Shown: in pieces, positions 1-9,753 of the stretch
How the letters are laid out: each line of letters starts with the position of its first letter
Position numbering within the stretch: the first letter of the stretch is position 1
Source: Halocafeteria seosinensis
Lineage: Eukaryota; Sar; Bigyra; Bicosoecida
DNA: 24,935 bases
Assembly (NCBI GenBank): GCA_001687465.1
Contig: LVLI01000034.1
Location: 1-24,935, forward strand
Direction: 5' to 3'
The notes under the pieces: model-generated
What the model was told of the DNA's origin: nothing
The model's database searches: none
Seen by the model: only the letters and a program-made list of their open reading frames with translations
Program-made: the position numbers and the translations under genes

Positions 1-416
1 GTCTTGGCGTTGGCGCCGCTGTGGCAGGCTCAGGGTCTTCTCCTGCCAGACTGAGCCTTGTCGGTACCTCTGACATTGTGGGCGCAGGCATGGCTCCTCC
101 CCCGATGCCTCCTGAGCTTAACCAGTGCTGTGTTCCNCCACGGCGCATGTCAGCAAGGCTGCAGGAACAGCGGGCCCGTCGCTGCTTAACACGGGCGCTT
201 ACCGCTCCTCGTTAAGAGGATGTGGTCAACTTCCCGGCCGGTGGGCTATCTGTCACATTTGTGTGTGTAAGCCACTGGGCCCAAATTGGATTACCAACTA
301 TGCTATATGAACGAGTAAACTACATAGGTGATTTCCTTGTATACAGAGGTCGTATACATCGATATGATCAAATATAAATCATTAATTGGGATAGTTATCT
401 CTCGTTCGACTCTCAC
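1..416. other. Intergenic or unassigned window start
   Basis: I see no gene that can be supported here. One undetermined base (n) lies at position 137. Short open frames run through the first 300 bases on the plus strand, but they are rich in Pro, Ser, Arg and Cys, resemble no family, and could be the tail of a gene cut by the window edge. A frame open from about 383 onward overlaps the next feature in another reading phase, so the true 5' end of that gene may lie in this stretch. Confidence 0.4.
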
Positions 417-845
417 ATGTATACCTATGCTGCCTATACGCATTGTCGCATGTGCACATTCCCCTCCGCACTTCAGAGTACCGCGTTGCATCTGGCAACC
501 AGAACGATGGTCTCAAACTGTGTGTTTCCTTTGCTCCCCACTACTGTCCTGGTAAAGACACATCCCGACATTGACAGCACAGGAAAGACGCTCTTGATGG
601 ATGGCCAAAAAGGTGAAGCCAAAGCGTTCGCCATTTGTATCTGATCAACCCACAGAGGTGACAATTCTGTGAGCAGCCTTGGCAGAGTAGGGCACCAGGT
701 GAAGAAGCTTCCTCTACAGATAGTGCTCACTTGTAACCAGGACAGCTATGACAAGGCTGTCGGAATAGCTCAAGGAAACTTAATCGAAGCCAAGTTCGAC
801 AAACTAATGGAACTTCCAGTTCCTTTTCCTATCTCAAAGACGTAA
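417..845 (+). CDS. Small protein, possibly proteasome assembly chaperone-like (PAC3/PAC4 fold)
   Basis: Two-exon model: 417-612 and 658-845, with a 45 bp intron (AAG then GTGAAG at the donor, acceptor ACAGAG) in phase 1, giving 127 residues. The first exon ends ...STGKTLLMDGQKG and the second continues GDNSVSSLGRVGHQVKKLPL, then QIVLTCNQDSYDKAV. The pattern 'T-x-LLx-G-D-x-S ... kk-x-x-Q-hhLT/S-x-N' and the length of about 125 residues recall the proteasome assembly chaperones PSMG3/PSMG4, which help alpha-ring assembly. I judge this by eye only and the N-terminal part does not match well, so the first exon or the start may be wrong. A 102-106 bp intron beginning at 552 is an alternative. The last 12 bases overlap the 3' end of the opposite-strand gene, tail to tail. 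Confidence 0.35.
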
Positions 846-3249
846 TCCGACATTTTGTGGAGGGGTGCTCCACCCCCAAAGAAACAAAACCAGAATCACC
901 GTCTTCTTATAATCTTGCTCCCGCTTAGGAGGGCACCGTTCGAATAATTCTTCTAGTTCATGTCCCGTACGTTCTACCCGATGCAAGTTCTCACAAACGT
1001 TGAAGTCTACCAATACATTCTCCAGGTCGTTTTTGATATATTGAGCTATCTTGCGAGTGCTTGGGTGCTCAGACTGCTCAAGGTCATCAACATACCAGAG
1101 AAATTCCCGGAGTATACTTCATAAAGTGGTTTCTCCTACTGTTGGAGACCTGGCAAAGAAGTGGTTCGGCGCTTTCTCCCAACACACTGTGATCTACAAG
1201 AAAATTATCACGGACCATGGCCGTAACGGTACCATTTAGATGCTCACGGTAGAATTTCCTCTCTACTGGGCCGTTCGAGTTCAACAGTAATTCGGTTCGT
1301 TCGACCACACATTGTTTCACGAAAGGCTCTTCGTCCAATATGGCCCGGCGTAACTGGTTAGACTTAGCAACACAAACCCCGCTGCCTACAATGAGGCAAT
1401 CCATCATTTCCGCACTTAGTGGGAGGTATTCAGCATCAAGCTTGATCATCGTGTAAAGAGCCAACATAGCACAATATTTGGAAACCGTGGCATAGATGTC
1501 TGCTCCAACTTCCTTGCGCGACTGTAAGATTGGATTACGTCCTTCTTGAGCTCGTTCGTCCGGTTTACTTCATCCTTTAGCATGTTTTTCAGTTCGACTT
1601 GGTTCGCCGGCTTCAAAATAGTACAGTCATAGTGTATGTTTTCCAATAGTCTCGCCGACCAGAGGCCTCTACCACACAACATTTCTACGCCTTCACGGAA
1701 CTCCGTGCTTTCTCTAGCCGTTTCCAGACACGCTCTACATTGAAGTAGTGAAAAACGAGCTCTTTTATGCCCTGTACTGAAAATATGTCCACATCATGGG
1801 TAAACTGCAGTTTGCACCTAGTCGGTGAGATTTCAGCTGCTTTCTGTAGCCGACTGGAAGTCGATTCCGTTCCCACAAACACACCTCCAATTTCGTGGTG
1901 TTTCAACAAGTGCGAAACCCCCACATGCAACGCGTAGACTTCATCAGTTAAGCAGCTATCCGCATATCTTGCGGGCTGAAAGGAGGATGCTGACGACCGA
2001 TAGTATTGAGCAGTAGGTAAATATACTCTATATAACTGGCGAATACAAAGTTCACAGCGGCATATGCTGCTTCAGAAATGATCCTCTCCAGCCCAGGTTC
2101 CAAATATACAGTGAGTGTTTTCAAAATACTGTCAAGGAAACCCCAGGGGACCGTCAGGCTATCCTGCCTTTTCGTTGCCACGTTGCACAAGATAACAAGG
2201 GTATCGTGTTTGGGGTCCATTCCTAAAACGTACAGGGCATGCGTCTTTCCACCGCCACTGGACTGACTGTAAATTGTCAGATACCCATCTTGTCCTTCCG
2301 TGAACGCACCTTGTAAAATAAAACGCAATGCCCGTAGTGTGGAGGGGCCCACGTGATGCAAGAACTGAGGAATAACGTCAGGGCTTGCGGTTTTGTAAAA
2401 TACCGGCACAGGTCTCTTGGAAAAACCTTCCGCTTCAGTATGCGGCTCTCTGAAAACATCTGATTCCTCTTCATGCTTTTCACAACGTGGCGCAACACTC
2501 TTTTGATATTCTGCGGCTTTTGCGCCCGAAGGAAGCTCAGGTCCATTCCTGCAATCGCATGCCAAAAGAACGTGTAGCCCATATGCCTAGGATACAGTGT
2601 TCATGTAGGATCAGCGGACAACGCATCAAACCTCCCCAATCGTTGCTCCGAGCCCCTGGGGGAACAGCGAAATTACATGTACCACGCCACGATAAAAAGT
2701 CACAAAAACCAACCGTCTACAGTGCATCGCAGTTAATATGTATAGGTGGGTAGGAACTACCTGTTTCGTGCGGACATAGTTTCCTAATCAAGGCACACAG
2801 CGTATCGGTCAGCCTTGGTACTGACCCGGCTCCTCACAAAACAGACCAGATTCAGACCCTAAGTCATCATTCTTCCACTGTTCAACTTTTCGTTTCATGG
2901 TGTCCCTCTCATCGGGAGGGTACAAATCCTTGAGGCGTTTCTCTTCATACCCATCGCAAACCCCACGGTCACCCAAAATGAAACAAGCAACCACGAGGCT
3001 GTGCTTTAGCTCGTTTTGTTGGACATAAGTAAGGGGCCCGCCCGTTTTCTCTCGACGTAGAAGCTCTTCTACGCCTTTAATGTCTTCTAACGCAATACTT
3101 CTCTCCCTATCCAAGCATTTTGTAATGCGCTCAGCCCAATGATCTTTATCCGTCGCTTTGCATTTTCTAGGAATGAACCAGCGAGCAATCCCCTCAATAG
3201 CTTCATCCAATGTCAGCTTTGGCGCTTCCACTGGAGCTGCAGCCGCCAT
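834..3249 (-). CDS. Crinkler-like P-loop NTPase, multi-exon (tentative gene model)
   Basis: Exons read on the minus strand: 3249-2822, 2548-2047, 1975-1818, 1776-1569, 1521-1096, 1049-834. All phases agree and the product is about 645 residues. Near residues 238-246 is a Walker A loop, SSGGGKTHA. A Walker B-like TDEVYAL and a strand GGVFVGT follow, then CGRGLWSA, matching the GRPLW motif of Crinkler-like/REase-associated NTPases. A helical segment with LPLSAEMMD...EEPFVKQ then resembles their 'SHMR...SEPxLAEAA' region. Crinkler-type proteins in oomycetes and fungi combine such NTPases with nuclease-like domains and are often secreted or nuclear effectors; I infer family only, not role. No signal peptide or LFLAK header is seen. 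The first intron is 273 bp, far longer than the others, so exon 1 (142 residues, no recognised domain) may be a separate gene. The last junction, which uses a CAAG acceptor, is the weakest. Confidence 0.5.
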
Positions 3250-3430
3250 TTTGACACTGTTTTAAATTAGGTTAGTCAGTTTGTATAGCTAACTTCCTTC
3301 TTGGCGGCTCCGGAAGACAGTCTTAAAACCACCAGACTGATGTCGTTGCGCACTACAATAAAACCTCAGCTCAGCTCAAATGTTTTCTTTCACTTTGCCG
3401 TCTTGAAATACCAATCTGCTGATGTACAGC

Positions 3431-3473
<43 letters not shown>

Positions 3474-3797
3474 CCTACATAGGGCGCCCACCAAAATTTG
3501 GGGTTGGCAGACTACCATATGGTTGTATTGTAGCGCTATAAATAACGTATTATTGGACTATATTGGTTAACTCAAAGGTATGCAGACTCGCACCGTCCTA
3601 TGTTGGCCTGCGGCACCCTCCTCTCTCTACATACCCTCAATCCTGACTAGGTTAACATACCACTACTATCCCGCATCTACCTTCAACCACGACTCGGTCC
3701 ACGACTGAATTTCATGCACGCACTCTCATGTTCCAGAGTCGAGGCCTTAGCCTAGGGTTTGTGAAAAAGACAGACGCAGCCAGTTCCGGAATCAAGT
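3250..3797. other. Divergent intergenic region between the Crinkler-like and GH32 genes
   Basis: This 548 bp stretch separates two divergently transcribed genes and should hold both promoters. It contains a (TG)n tract and AT-rich sequence after it, including TATAAATAA around 3537. I recognise no other gene; the open frames passing through the TG tract encode only Cys-Val repeats. Confidence 0.5.
3435..3468. repeat. (TG)n microsatellite
   Basis: An uninterrupted run of about 17 TG units begins after TCTA and ends in GCGTG. It lies in the intergenic region upstream of the GH32 gene. It is one of two long TG/CA tracts in the window; the other is at 19111-19132. Confidence 0.95.
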
Positions 3798-6458
3798 ATG
3801 AGACTGCCCCTGTTGGTGTTTGTGCTTCCAGTGCTCGTGCTGGTGCTGGGGGAGGGAGAAGTGGATCAGAAGCCGCAGTTCCACGTGATGCCGCGCAGGA
3901 ATTGGTGCAATGATCCCAACGGGCCTACCTATTGGAAGGGTGTCTATCACCTGTTCTTCCAGTATAACCCCAACGCCCCGGTGTGGGGAGATATGCACGT
4001 ACGTGGACATTTGATTCATTCATTCATTCGTTCGTGCCGGCAGCGGCAAACGGTCTTGTACTGTACTTGCAGTGGGGTCATGTTGTTTCGGAGGACTTGA
4101 GCACGTGGCGGCATATGCCGGTGGCCCTTGCCCCCGACAAGGAATACGATAGCAAGGGCGTTTTTTCAGGATCGATCACGATAGTCAATGGATTTCCTGT
4201 CATTTCCTACACGTGCGTCAATTCACAAAACCAACAGCTGCAGTGCCAGGCTTACCCGAAGAATGCATCGGATCCATATTTACGAGAATGGTACAAGGAT
4301 GACAATAATCCCCTCATTTCACAGGCGCCTCCAGGTACGTATTGTCGATTCACAGGAGCGTTTGGATGTGTTCACACAGTATCTACAGTATGCTGGTGGT
4401 ATGCTACAAGCAGGAGGGACGACGGCGCAGTTTCGGGATCCTTGCACTGCGTGGTGGCAGAGTGAAAAACAAAGATGGTTTATTTCGTTTGCGGCTACAA
4501 TAGATCAGAAAGCACAGATAGTGTTGTACTCTTCGCCGGACTTCACACATTGGAAGTATGAGGGTGTACTATTTTCCAGTACTTCTCCGTTTGTGAGAAA
4601 CATCAATATATGGGAGTGGTACGCTCGTCACGACATTATTGCTTCCAGCGTGCTTCATGGTGAAATTCCTGGCCATCGCAGCCCTGATTTCTTCAATACG
4701 TCGACAGAGGATGCAGGGAGCTCTCCTGGTGGTGCGAAAGCTCTCAAATATTCAGGTTGGTCAGGCATAAATTGACAAGCTACCGTGTGTGGGCTTCAAA
4801 CGTTTCGTTTTACGCGATCGCAGAAAAAGTGTTGTCGCAAACGCCTCAGTCTCAGGATTGGATTTTGTTAGGTAACTACAACGTTTCCACGCAGGTTTTC
4901 CAACCAGCAAGTAGCCCTTCTCTCTATGACTACGGCACATGGTACGACCAGTCTCGCCGGCCTTAAAGATGTTCCACGATCTAAAAACTGGTGGCGTCTT
5001 ACAGGTATGCATCCAAGTCGTTTTACGACCCAGTCAATCGAGAACGGGTGCTATGGGGTTGGATTCCAGAGGACGGTCCATTGGATGGCAGAGATTGGGC
5101 CGGCACCCAGTCGGTTCCTCGCCAGCTTGGCGCGGACTATCGACTTGGAATGTGAGTGTTAGGGTGTTTGAACTTCTTAGAGACTAGGCGTTTGGGAGTT
5201 GGTTTTTCTTTCCTTTTACTGTTACACTTGAAGTACAGTGTAACGGCTCAACCCGTATCGGCGCTAGAACAACTCCGCAGTTCTGTGGTTGTGTCAGACT
5301 CCGGCATTAAGATTTTTGCCGTAAGTGGCATGTTAAATATTCTCTAGATTCGCAATCGTTGCACTTGGCGAACACTGCAGAATGAAACTAAGTCGTTTGA
5401 CGTAGCTATAGGTCAGCAATTTGATATGCACTCATGGTTCGATATAAGCCAGCTACATTCACTTGGGCGATGGTACGAATTTGGTATCGTACTTCGTGCA
5501 AGTAGCGATGCAACTACATTTACTCGTGTTGCCGTAACACACACTGCTGGAAGCGGAGTAGAGGTTGAAACGGACCGTCCTGTAAGTCAACTACAGAACG
5601 TGTTTAGTAAAAGCATCAACGGTGATGCTGAGTGCCTATGCAGGGTGGTGATTTCAGAGATATTCTCTATGCGCGAGAGCATTCCAATAACATCAAGAAT
5701 TGCTCGGAAGAGTGTCAGTTTGACCCATCGTGCTTGGCATGGACGTATGTGCCAGCTGGTGCTCCCGATGATGATGACCCAAATGGGTTGCCGGTAAGGA
5801 TTTTTACCGCTGTGTTTCTCCTGACGTACCCCTTGCAAACTCATCGCTCATTCCTCTGATTGGCGTGGCAGAGATGCTCACTGAAGTGGTACGTCCCCCG
5901 TGCGCATGATAATCCAGATTGTGTTTCTGGTGTAGTAGCTAGCTCTACTCTATTCGTTGACCGATCGCACTCCGGTGAGTTTAAAACGCTTACCACGTTT
6001 TTATTGATCCCATCTACTCTGTGCTAGTTTGTTGCACAATCGAACAGGAGGTAATGGAAATAAAACTAGACAAGGAGGCCGTCTGCCGATGAAGACAGGG
6101 GAAACACTTGTGGATCTCCGCGTCCTTAGTGATCACAGTGTTATCGAAGTATTTGGCCAGAGAGGGCGTGCCCGCATTGCTTCTAGGATATATCCTCAGG
6201 ATCCTGAGGCTGTCAACGGTGGACTCTTTTTGAACACCGGCAGTACCGCGGAAGGAATAGGAGCATGGGTACCTAGACCTGAGACCAAGTCGCTCAACAC
6301 AGCGGGGCCAGTTGCAAGGGATGAAACAGACTACCTAATTGTCAAGGAGGTACGGAAGAGTACATGTTATTAGATTACGAGGCACTGTGTTGGTACCTGT
6401 GGTTAGGATTGTAATGCAGGTGAAAGTTTATTCGATGAGCTCGGTTTGGACCGACTAA
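3798..6458 (+). CDS. Secreted GH32 glycosidase (invertase/fructanase type) with inserted PAN/Apple-like module
   Basis: Twelve exons: 3798-3998, 4073-4334, 4411-4618, 4682-4755, 4824-4941, 5005-5151, 5239-5320, 5381-5581, 5644-5793, 5872-5974, 6048-6349, 6420-6458. They give 628 residues with every phase matching. A hydrophobic signal peptide (about 1-20) implies secretion. GH32 enzymes hydrolyse beta-fructosidic bonds in sucrose or fructans. All three catalytic acids are present: nucleophile D39 in WCNDPNGP, D164 in FRDP, and acid/base E223 in WECPDFF, whose Cys codon is split by an intron. YASKSFYD and LWGWIPE follow. The C-terminal sandwich has [24 protein letters not shown] and [10 protein letters not shown]. 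Between its strands sits a Cys-rich PAN-like insert (about 432-503). Substrate preference cannot be told. The third exon uses a CAAG acceptor, but it restores family spacing before FRDP. Confidence 0.93.
4013..4033. repeat. Short (TTCA)n tract inside GH32 intron 1
   Basis: Intron 1 of the GH32 gene (3999-4072) contains four tandem ATTC/TTCA units that run into TTCG units. It is a short tetranucleotide microsatellite and probably variable between strains. Confidence 0.75.
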
Positions 6459-6801
6459 GTCCATTCTGTGTCGCCGGCTCTGTGCATGACAAGTCGTTAA
6501 ACATGGTATACCATGAGAGCGCCTACGGAAGAACAATTAGTGACTGTGAACTTGCCGGAGAAACGCTGGATGACCAGTCCTTTCTGCTTGCTCGGTCGAT
6601 ATTCGCCATGCCTGTACTGGCTGTACATCGCATGCCACGCAATAACTCGATTCGCCGTCCTCTCGTTCCTGCGGTATTCGTCTTCTCCTTTAAATTTTTA
6701 ATTGCACGCACGATGCACGTTACACGGCGAATGTTGTATCGGTAATTGGATTATCAGGAACATAAACAAGATTTGCTACGACGACGACGTATATTTATTG
6801 T
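6459..6801. other. Intergenic, 3' side of GH32
   Basis: The stretch follows the GH32 stop codon at 6456-6458. Open frames on both strands are short, unrelated to any family, and mutually overlapping. The segment from about 6690 is AT-rich and probably holds 3' untranslated and terminator sequence. I see no gene here. Confidence 0.4.
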
Positions 6802-7158
6802 TTACCGACTAGGGCTACTACTACAGTTGCTTTCCGAAGTAGTGGACGTTAAACCCATGTTGCTCACCTCCAAAGAACCGAATCGACCCCCCTTTCGGGG
6901 AGTGTGGGCAGGGACCTCCTGACTCCGCTCGTTATTGCTTTCCTCCGTCTCGTCTCGTCTACACTTGCTAGCGTTCTTGCTCTCTCCAAGGACTTCTGTC
7001 GCTTCCTTGCACTTCACAAGACACTCTTCAGTGATAGGGATACGCTCCGTCGTAGGTTTACTACCCTTTCCCCTCGCTCCGAAGCCGGTACTTTTGGGTC
7101 TCTCCGTCGTCGACGTCCCGAAAGACGCAGGTGGATTTCGTCGTCCACTATCCGCCAT
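6802..7158 (-). CDS. Hypothetical Ser/Thr/Glu/Arg-rich protein (doubtful)
   Basis: The single frame gives 118 residues from an ATG at 7158. The composition is polar and probably disordered, with a short helix-like middle part (EECLVKCKEATEV). It is not a family I recognise. The opposite strand is also open over the same bases with Arg/Ser/Leu-rich translations, so this may be a chance frame in GC-rich DNA. A second minus-strand frame at 7183-7521 lies directly upstream. It ends in Lys/Arg/Gly-rich sequence and contains plausible GTGAGT and CCAG splice sites, so the two could be exons of one gene whose junctions I could not fix. Confidence 0.25.
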   Translation of the reverse strand: MADSGRRNPPASFGTSTTERPKSTGFGARGKGSKPTTERIPITEECLVKCKEATEVLGESKNASKCRRDETEESNNERSQEVPAHTPRKGGRFGSLEVSNMGLTSTTSESNCSSSPSR

Positions 7159-7685
7159 TCCGTCTTCCTTTGCAAGCTTCTTTCAGGGGCCTTGTGGACG
7201 TTTCCCTGCCGCTTTGATCTCTCCGCGGATTCCTGTGCACAGTGCACCACAGTCGCGTTTCCCACGGGAACCCGAACCGGTACTTCCTTTTCTCCCTTTC
7301 CTTCCTAATTGTGGACAGCTACTCTGCCGCCACATCCAGTAGGTGCCTTCCTGGATTTCTATCCTATTTCTCCCATGGGTCGCCACTGGTCGGAGACAGG
7401 TCACAGGCTGACTCACAGCCGTACAATTGCACTGCTCGTCTAGATGCAGAGACGCACCCATCTTTTTACTCTTCCAGCTAGTAATAAAGCTACCATTGAG
7501 CACTGGACCGTCAATCATCATTCCGCGTAGTTAGTTCGCTGTTTACCAAATTTGTTTGTATGAGCTTCACGGCAAAGCCAGGGGTAAGTTTATGATACAT
7601 ATATGATATAGAATGAAGCATTGTGAAGGGTTTGGGCGAAATGGCGTGCGTTGCTTAAGGACTCAGGAAACGTGAGGAGATAGTG
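7159..7685. other. Unassigned region upstream of the YbaK-like gene
   Basis: This segment may carry further exons of the doubtful minus-strand gene (frame at 7183-7521). The last 150 bases are more AT-rich and are probably the promoter and leader of the plus-strand gene starting at 7686. No recognisable domain is encoded. Confidence 0.35.
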
Positions 7686-8522
7686 ATGGCATCGGGGTCT
7701 TTGGGAGCACTTGATGGCAGTTGGACTTCCAATCCTGCAGTCGAGGATATACGTGCTACATGTATGATTCAAACGGAGCCTGGAGGCGCGCATTCGACTC
7801 CAGCGACACCATCAGAGGACTCTGAGGATCCAACAGTCTTTTTACAGATCATTGAAATGCTCAACAATGAGGGCATACCGTTTCAGCATATGCATCACAG
7901 ACAAACTTTGACGTCTGAAGAGGTAAGCCTGGGCTCTCAAATCATACCCGGATTGCTTTCGAGGATGAAAAACAGGGATATTGATGTCTCTGTGCTGCAG
8001 TCTGCAGCTGTGCGCGGCGCAGCCTTGCATTCAGGTGCAAAGGCAATGCTTGTGGCTTTGCCGGTAAGCTACCCGTAACGAGATCGCCGTCCATAAGATA
8101 GTTGGGACTTCCAGGCGATCGCTGCAGGCTCAAGCAGATCGACCACAGGATTATGCTCTTGTTGTAATGGCAGCAGACAAGAAGGTCGACTGGAAAGTGT
8201 TGAGAAAGAAACTCGGAAAGAAGGCTAGACTGGTAGGAAAAGACGATGTACTCCAAGTCAGCGGCTGCGTTTCAGGTGCCGTTCCTCCGTTTGGGAGTAT
8301 GCTCAAAACAGCAGCGAAGACACTGGTCGATGTGAGTCTTAGGGATCAGGGATCCACTATCAATTTTAACGCTGTAAGGAATTATGTATACTGGGTCGTA
8401 TCCTGAGTCTTGATCATAGTTTTGATGGAACTCAGGGATTAACAACTGACAGTGTGTGCATGCGATTGGAGGACTTCGTTAAATTGGAGTCACCAGAAAT
8501 ATGCGAGTTTTGTCAATCATGA
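7686..8522 (+). CDS. Freestanding YbaK/ProX-type aminoacyl-tRNA deacylase
   Basis: Four exons: 7686-7922, 8001-8063, 8128-8373, 8436-8522, giving 210 residues. YbaK-domain proteins hydrolyse mischarged tRNA (for example Cys- or Ala-tRNAPro) in trans to prolyl-tRNA synthetase. After a poorly conserved N-terminus of about 55 residues, the domain shows TSEESAAVRG, the family lysine K93 in HSGAKAM, LVVMAADKKVDW, GCVSGAVPPFG (146-156), KTLVDVSLRDQG and FNAGLTTDS. Each of these patterns is restored only after splicing. At intron 2 the acceptor at 8127 keeps frame with an AQADRPQ linker. A second acceptor at 8148 would keep frame and drop seven residues, so alternative splicing or misannotation is possible. 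No clear organelle-targeting peptide is seen, suggesting a cytosolic enzyme. Which amino acid it edits cannot be read from the sequence. Confidence 0.88.
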
Positions 8523-9302
8523 TACTACACTGTATTACCTTTGCTTGGTCCTCCATATTAGAGGCTATACCGAACGCCACAAGGTTAGGTTCCACCAAAT
8601 ATGCATTGTAACTGCAGATAGAGGCGGGGGAAAACGGGAGGTGGATTACTCCTGTAGATGTTAGCATAGCAGGATGACGAAATGGTGGATGATTTTTGAA
8701 TTCTGTGAGTCTAACCATAATTCGGAGGCTGGAATCCCAAGCTGCTACGAGTAGCGTACTACGTGGTAGTACAATTGTAGGCAGAGGAATGACAACCAAC
8801 AAGACTCGGCCCCATTAGGTTGACGATGGATATACCATTCTAAGTTTGTGTGAGCAAGTAGAATTCATTGAAAATGTCAGACACAGAATGATGCATTGAA
8901 CTCGGCTGTGTACAACCCAGAGTATTCGAAATTCCAATCGCCCGTTGTTGCCCAACTTGCTGGCGCTGTCCTTCAACTACGAGCCACGACCCCCACGAAG
9001 CCTTGATGAAGGATTGGTCCATTATGGATAGCGACGACTTTTTTGATTCGTCATGATAGGGAAGGTATATACTATACGATCGACGGCATTGAAGCACTGA
9101 ACGTCTGGTGGTCTCTGTCGGGTATCCAGCTTGAGCAAGTGGCTGTTGAACGCGCCTTAACCGATTCGTTGCTGCACGATTGCCCTCTTTGACAGGTAAG
9201 GCGGTCTTTCCTTCGTTTTCTGTACGCCCACTGGGTTGAATGAATAGCCATGGATGTAATGGGTATGCAGGGAGACAACAGGACAAGCACAGAGAGGGAA
9301 CG
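8523..9302. other. Intergenic region without a supported gene
   Basis: These 780 bp lie between two plus-strand genes. A 148-codon minus frame (8840-9286) and a 107-codon minus frame (8479-8802) exist but show no domain, and the latter runs into the YbaK-like exon. The last 200 bp should hold the promoter of the RIIa gene. An in-frame ATG at 9240 precedes the chosen RIIa start. Confidence 0.4.
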
Positions 9303-9564
9303 ATGGAGGTGGAACCATTATACTGTGCAGAGCAAATTCATGTGCCTGAAGAATTACCGGAAATACTCAAGAATTGGACCAAAACAGTGATTCGAGAACA
9401 ACCAGAAGATCTCGTTTCATTTTCTGCAGAGTAAGGACAGCTACAAATGTGCTTACTGGATGGGGGTAAATGATCTCACGGCGTTGTGACGTTTTTGCAG
9501 GTATTTCACTAAGCTAGCCGAAGCCAAAGAGAAAGGTGACAACGCCGAGCCTGTACAAGAGTAA
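9303..9564 (+). CDS. ROPN1L: Minimal RIIa-domain protein, ropporin-1-like / radial-spoke RSP11 type
   Basis: Two exons, 9303-9430 and 9501-9564, encode 63 residues. The intron is 70 bp in phase 2. The N-terminus reads YCAEQIHVPEELPEILKNW, then VIREQPEDLVSFSAEYF. This is the RIIa dimerisation/docking domain of ropporin-like proteins, which bind the amphipathic helix of A-kinase anchors, including radial spoke protein 3, in motile cilia. The chosen ATG gives the same distance to the Cys-Ala-x-Gln-Ile-His motif as in ropporin-like proteins. An upstream in-frame ATG at 9240 would add 21 unrelated residues. The protein stops 20 residues after the domain, whereas animal ROPN1L is about 230 residues. 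Either this is a genuine domain-only version or a later exon is missed; no good donor precedes the TAA. It implies a flagellated stage. Confidence 0.85.
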
Positions 9565-9753
9565 AACGATAAATGGAGGCTCAGACTTTTTTATTTCTCA
9601 ATATGGCACAAACAGGGGTATCTACGGCAGATGTAGAACGTGATTTCGTACTATCGCACGGTACCCAAGTATAGTATTATTCTAATCAACACAAATTGGC
9701 TCCTGAGAAACATCGAGTACTTCTGAAGAAATACTCCTTGTATAATATAAATT

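Noticed and set aside
3435-3468. TG run as a possible CRISPR-like or regulatory repeat array
   Set aside because: It is a simple dinucleotide microsatellite with no spacers. No CRISPR array is expected or seen in this eukaryotic window.
5321-5347. A 27 bp intron in the GH32 gene
   Set aside because: The acceptor at 5380 gives a normal 60 bp intron and leads in frame into [11 protein letters not shown] of the GH32 C-terminal domain.
6904-7342. Plus-strand ORFs of about 135 codons
   Set aside because: They are Arg/Ser/Leu-rich, without domains, overlap each other in two frames, and are complementary to open minus-strand frames.
8840-9286. Minus-strand ORF of 148 codons
   Set aside because: No recognisable domain, skewed composition, and it occupies the likely promoter of the RIIa gene.
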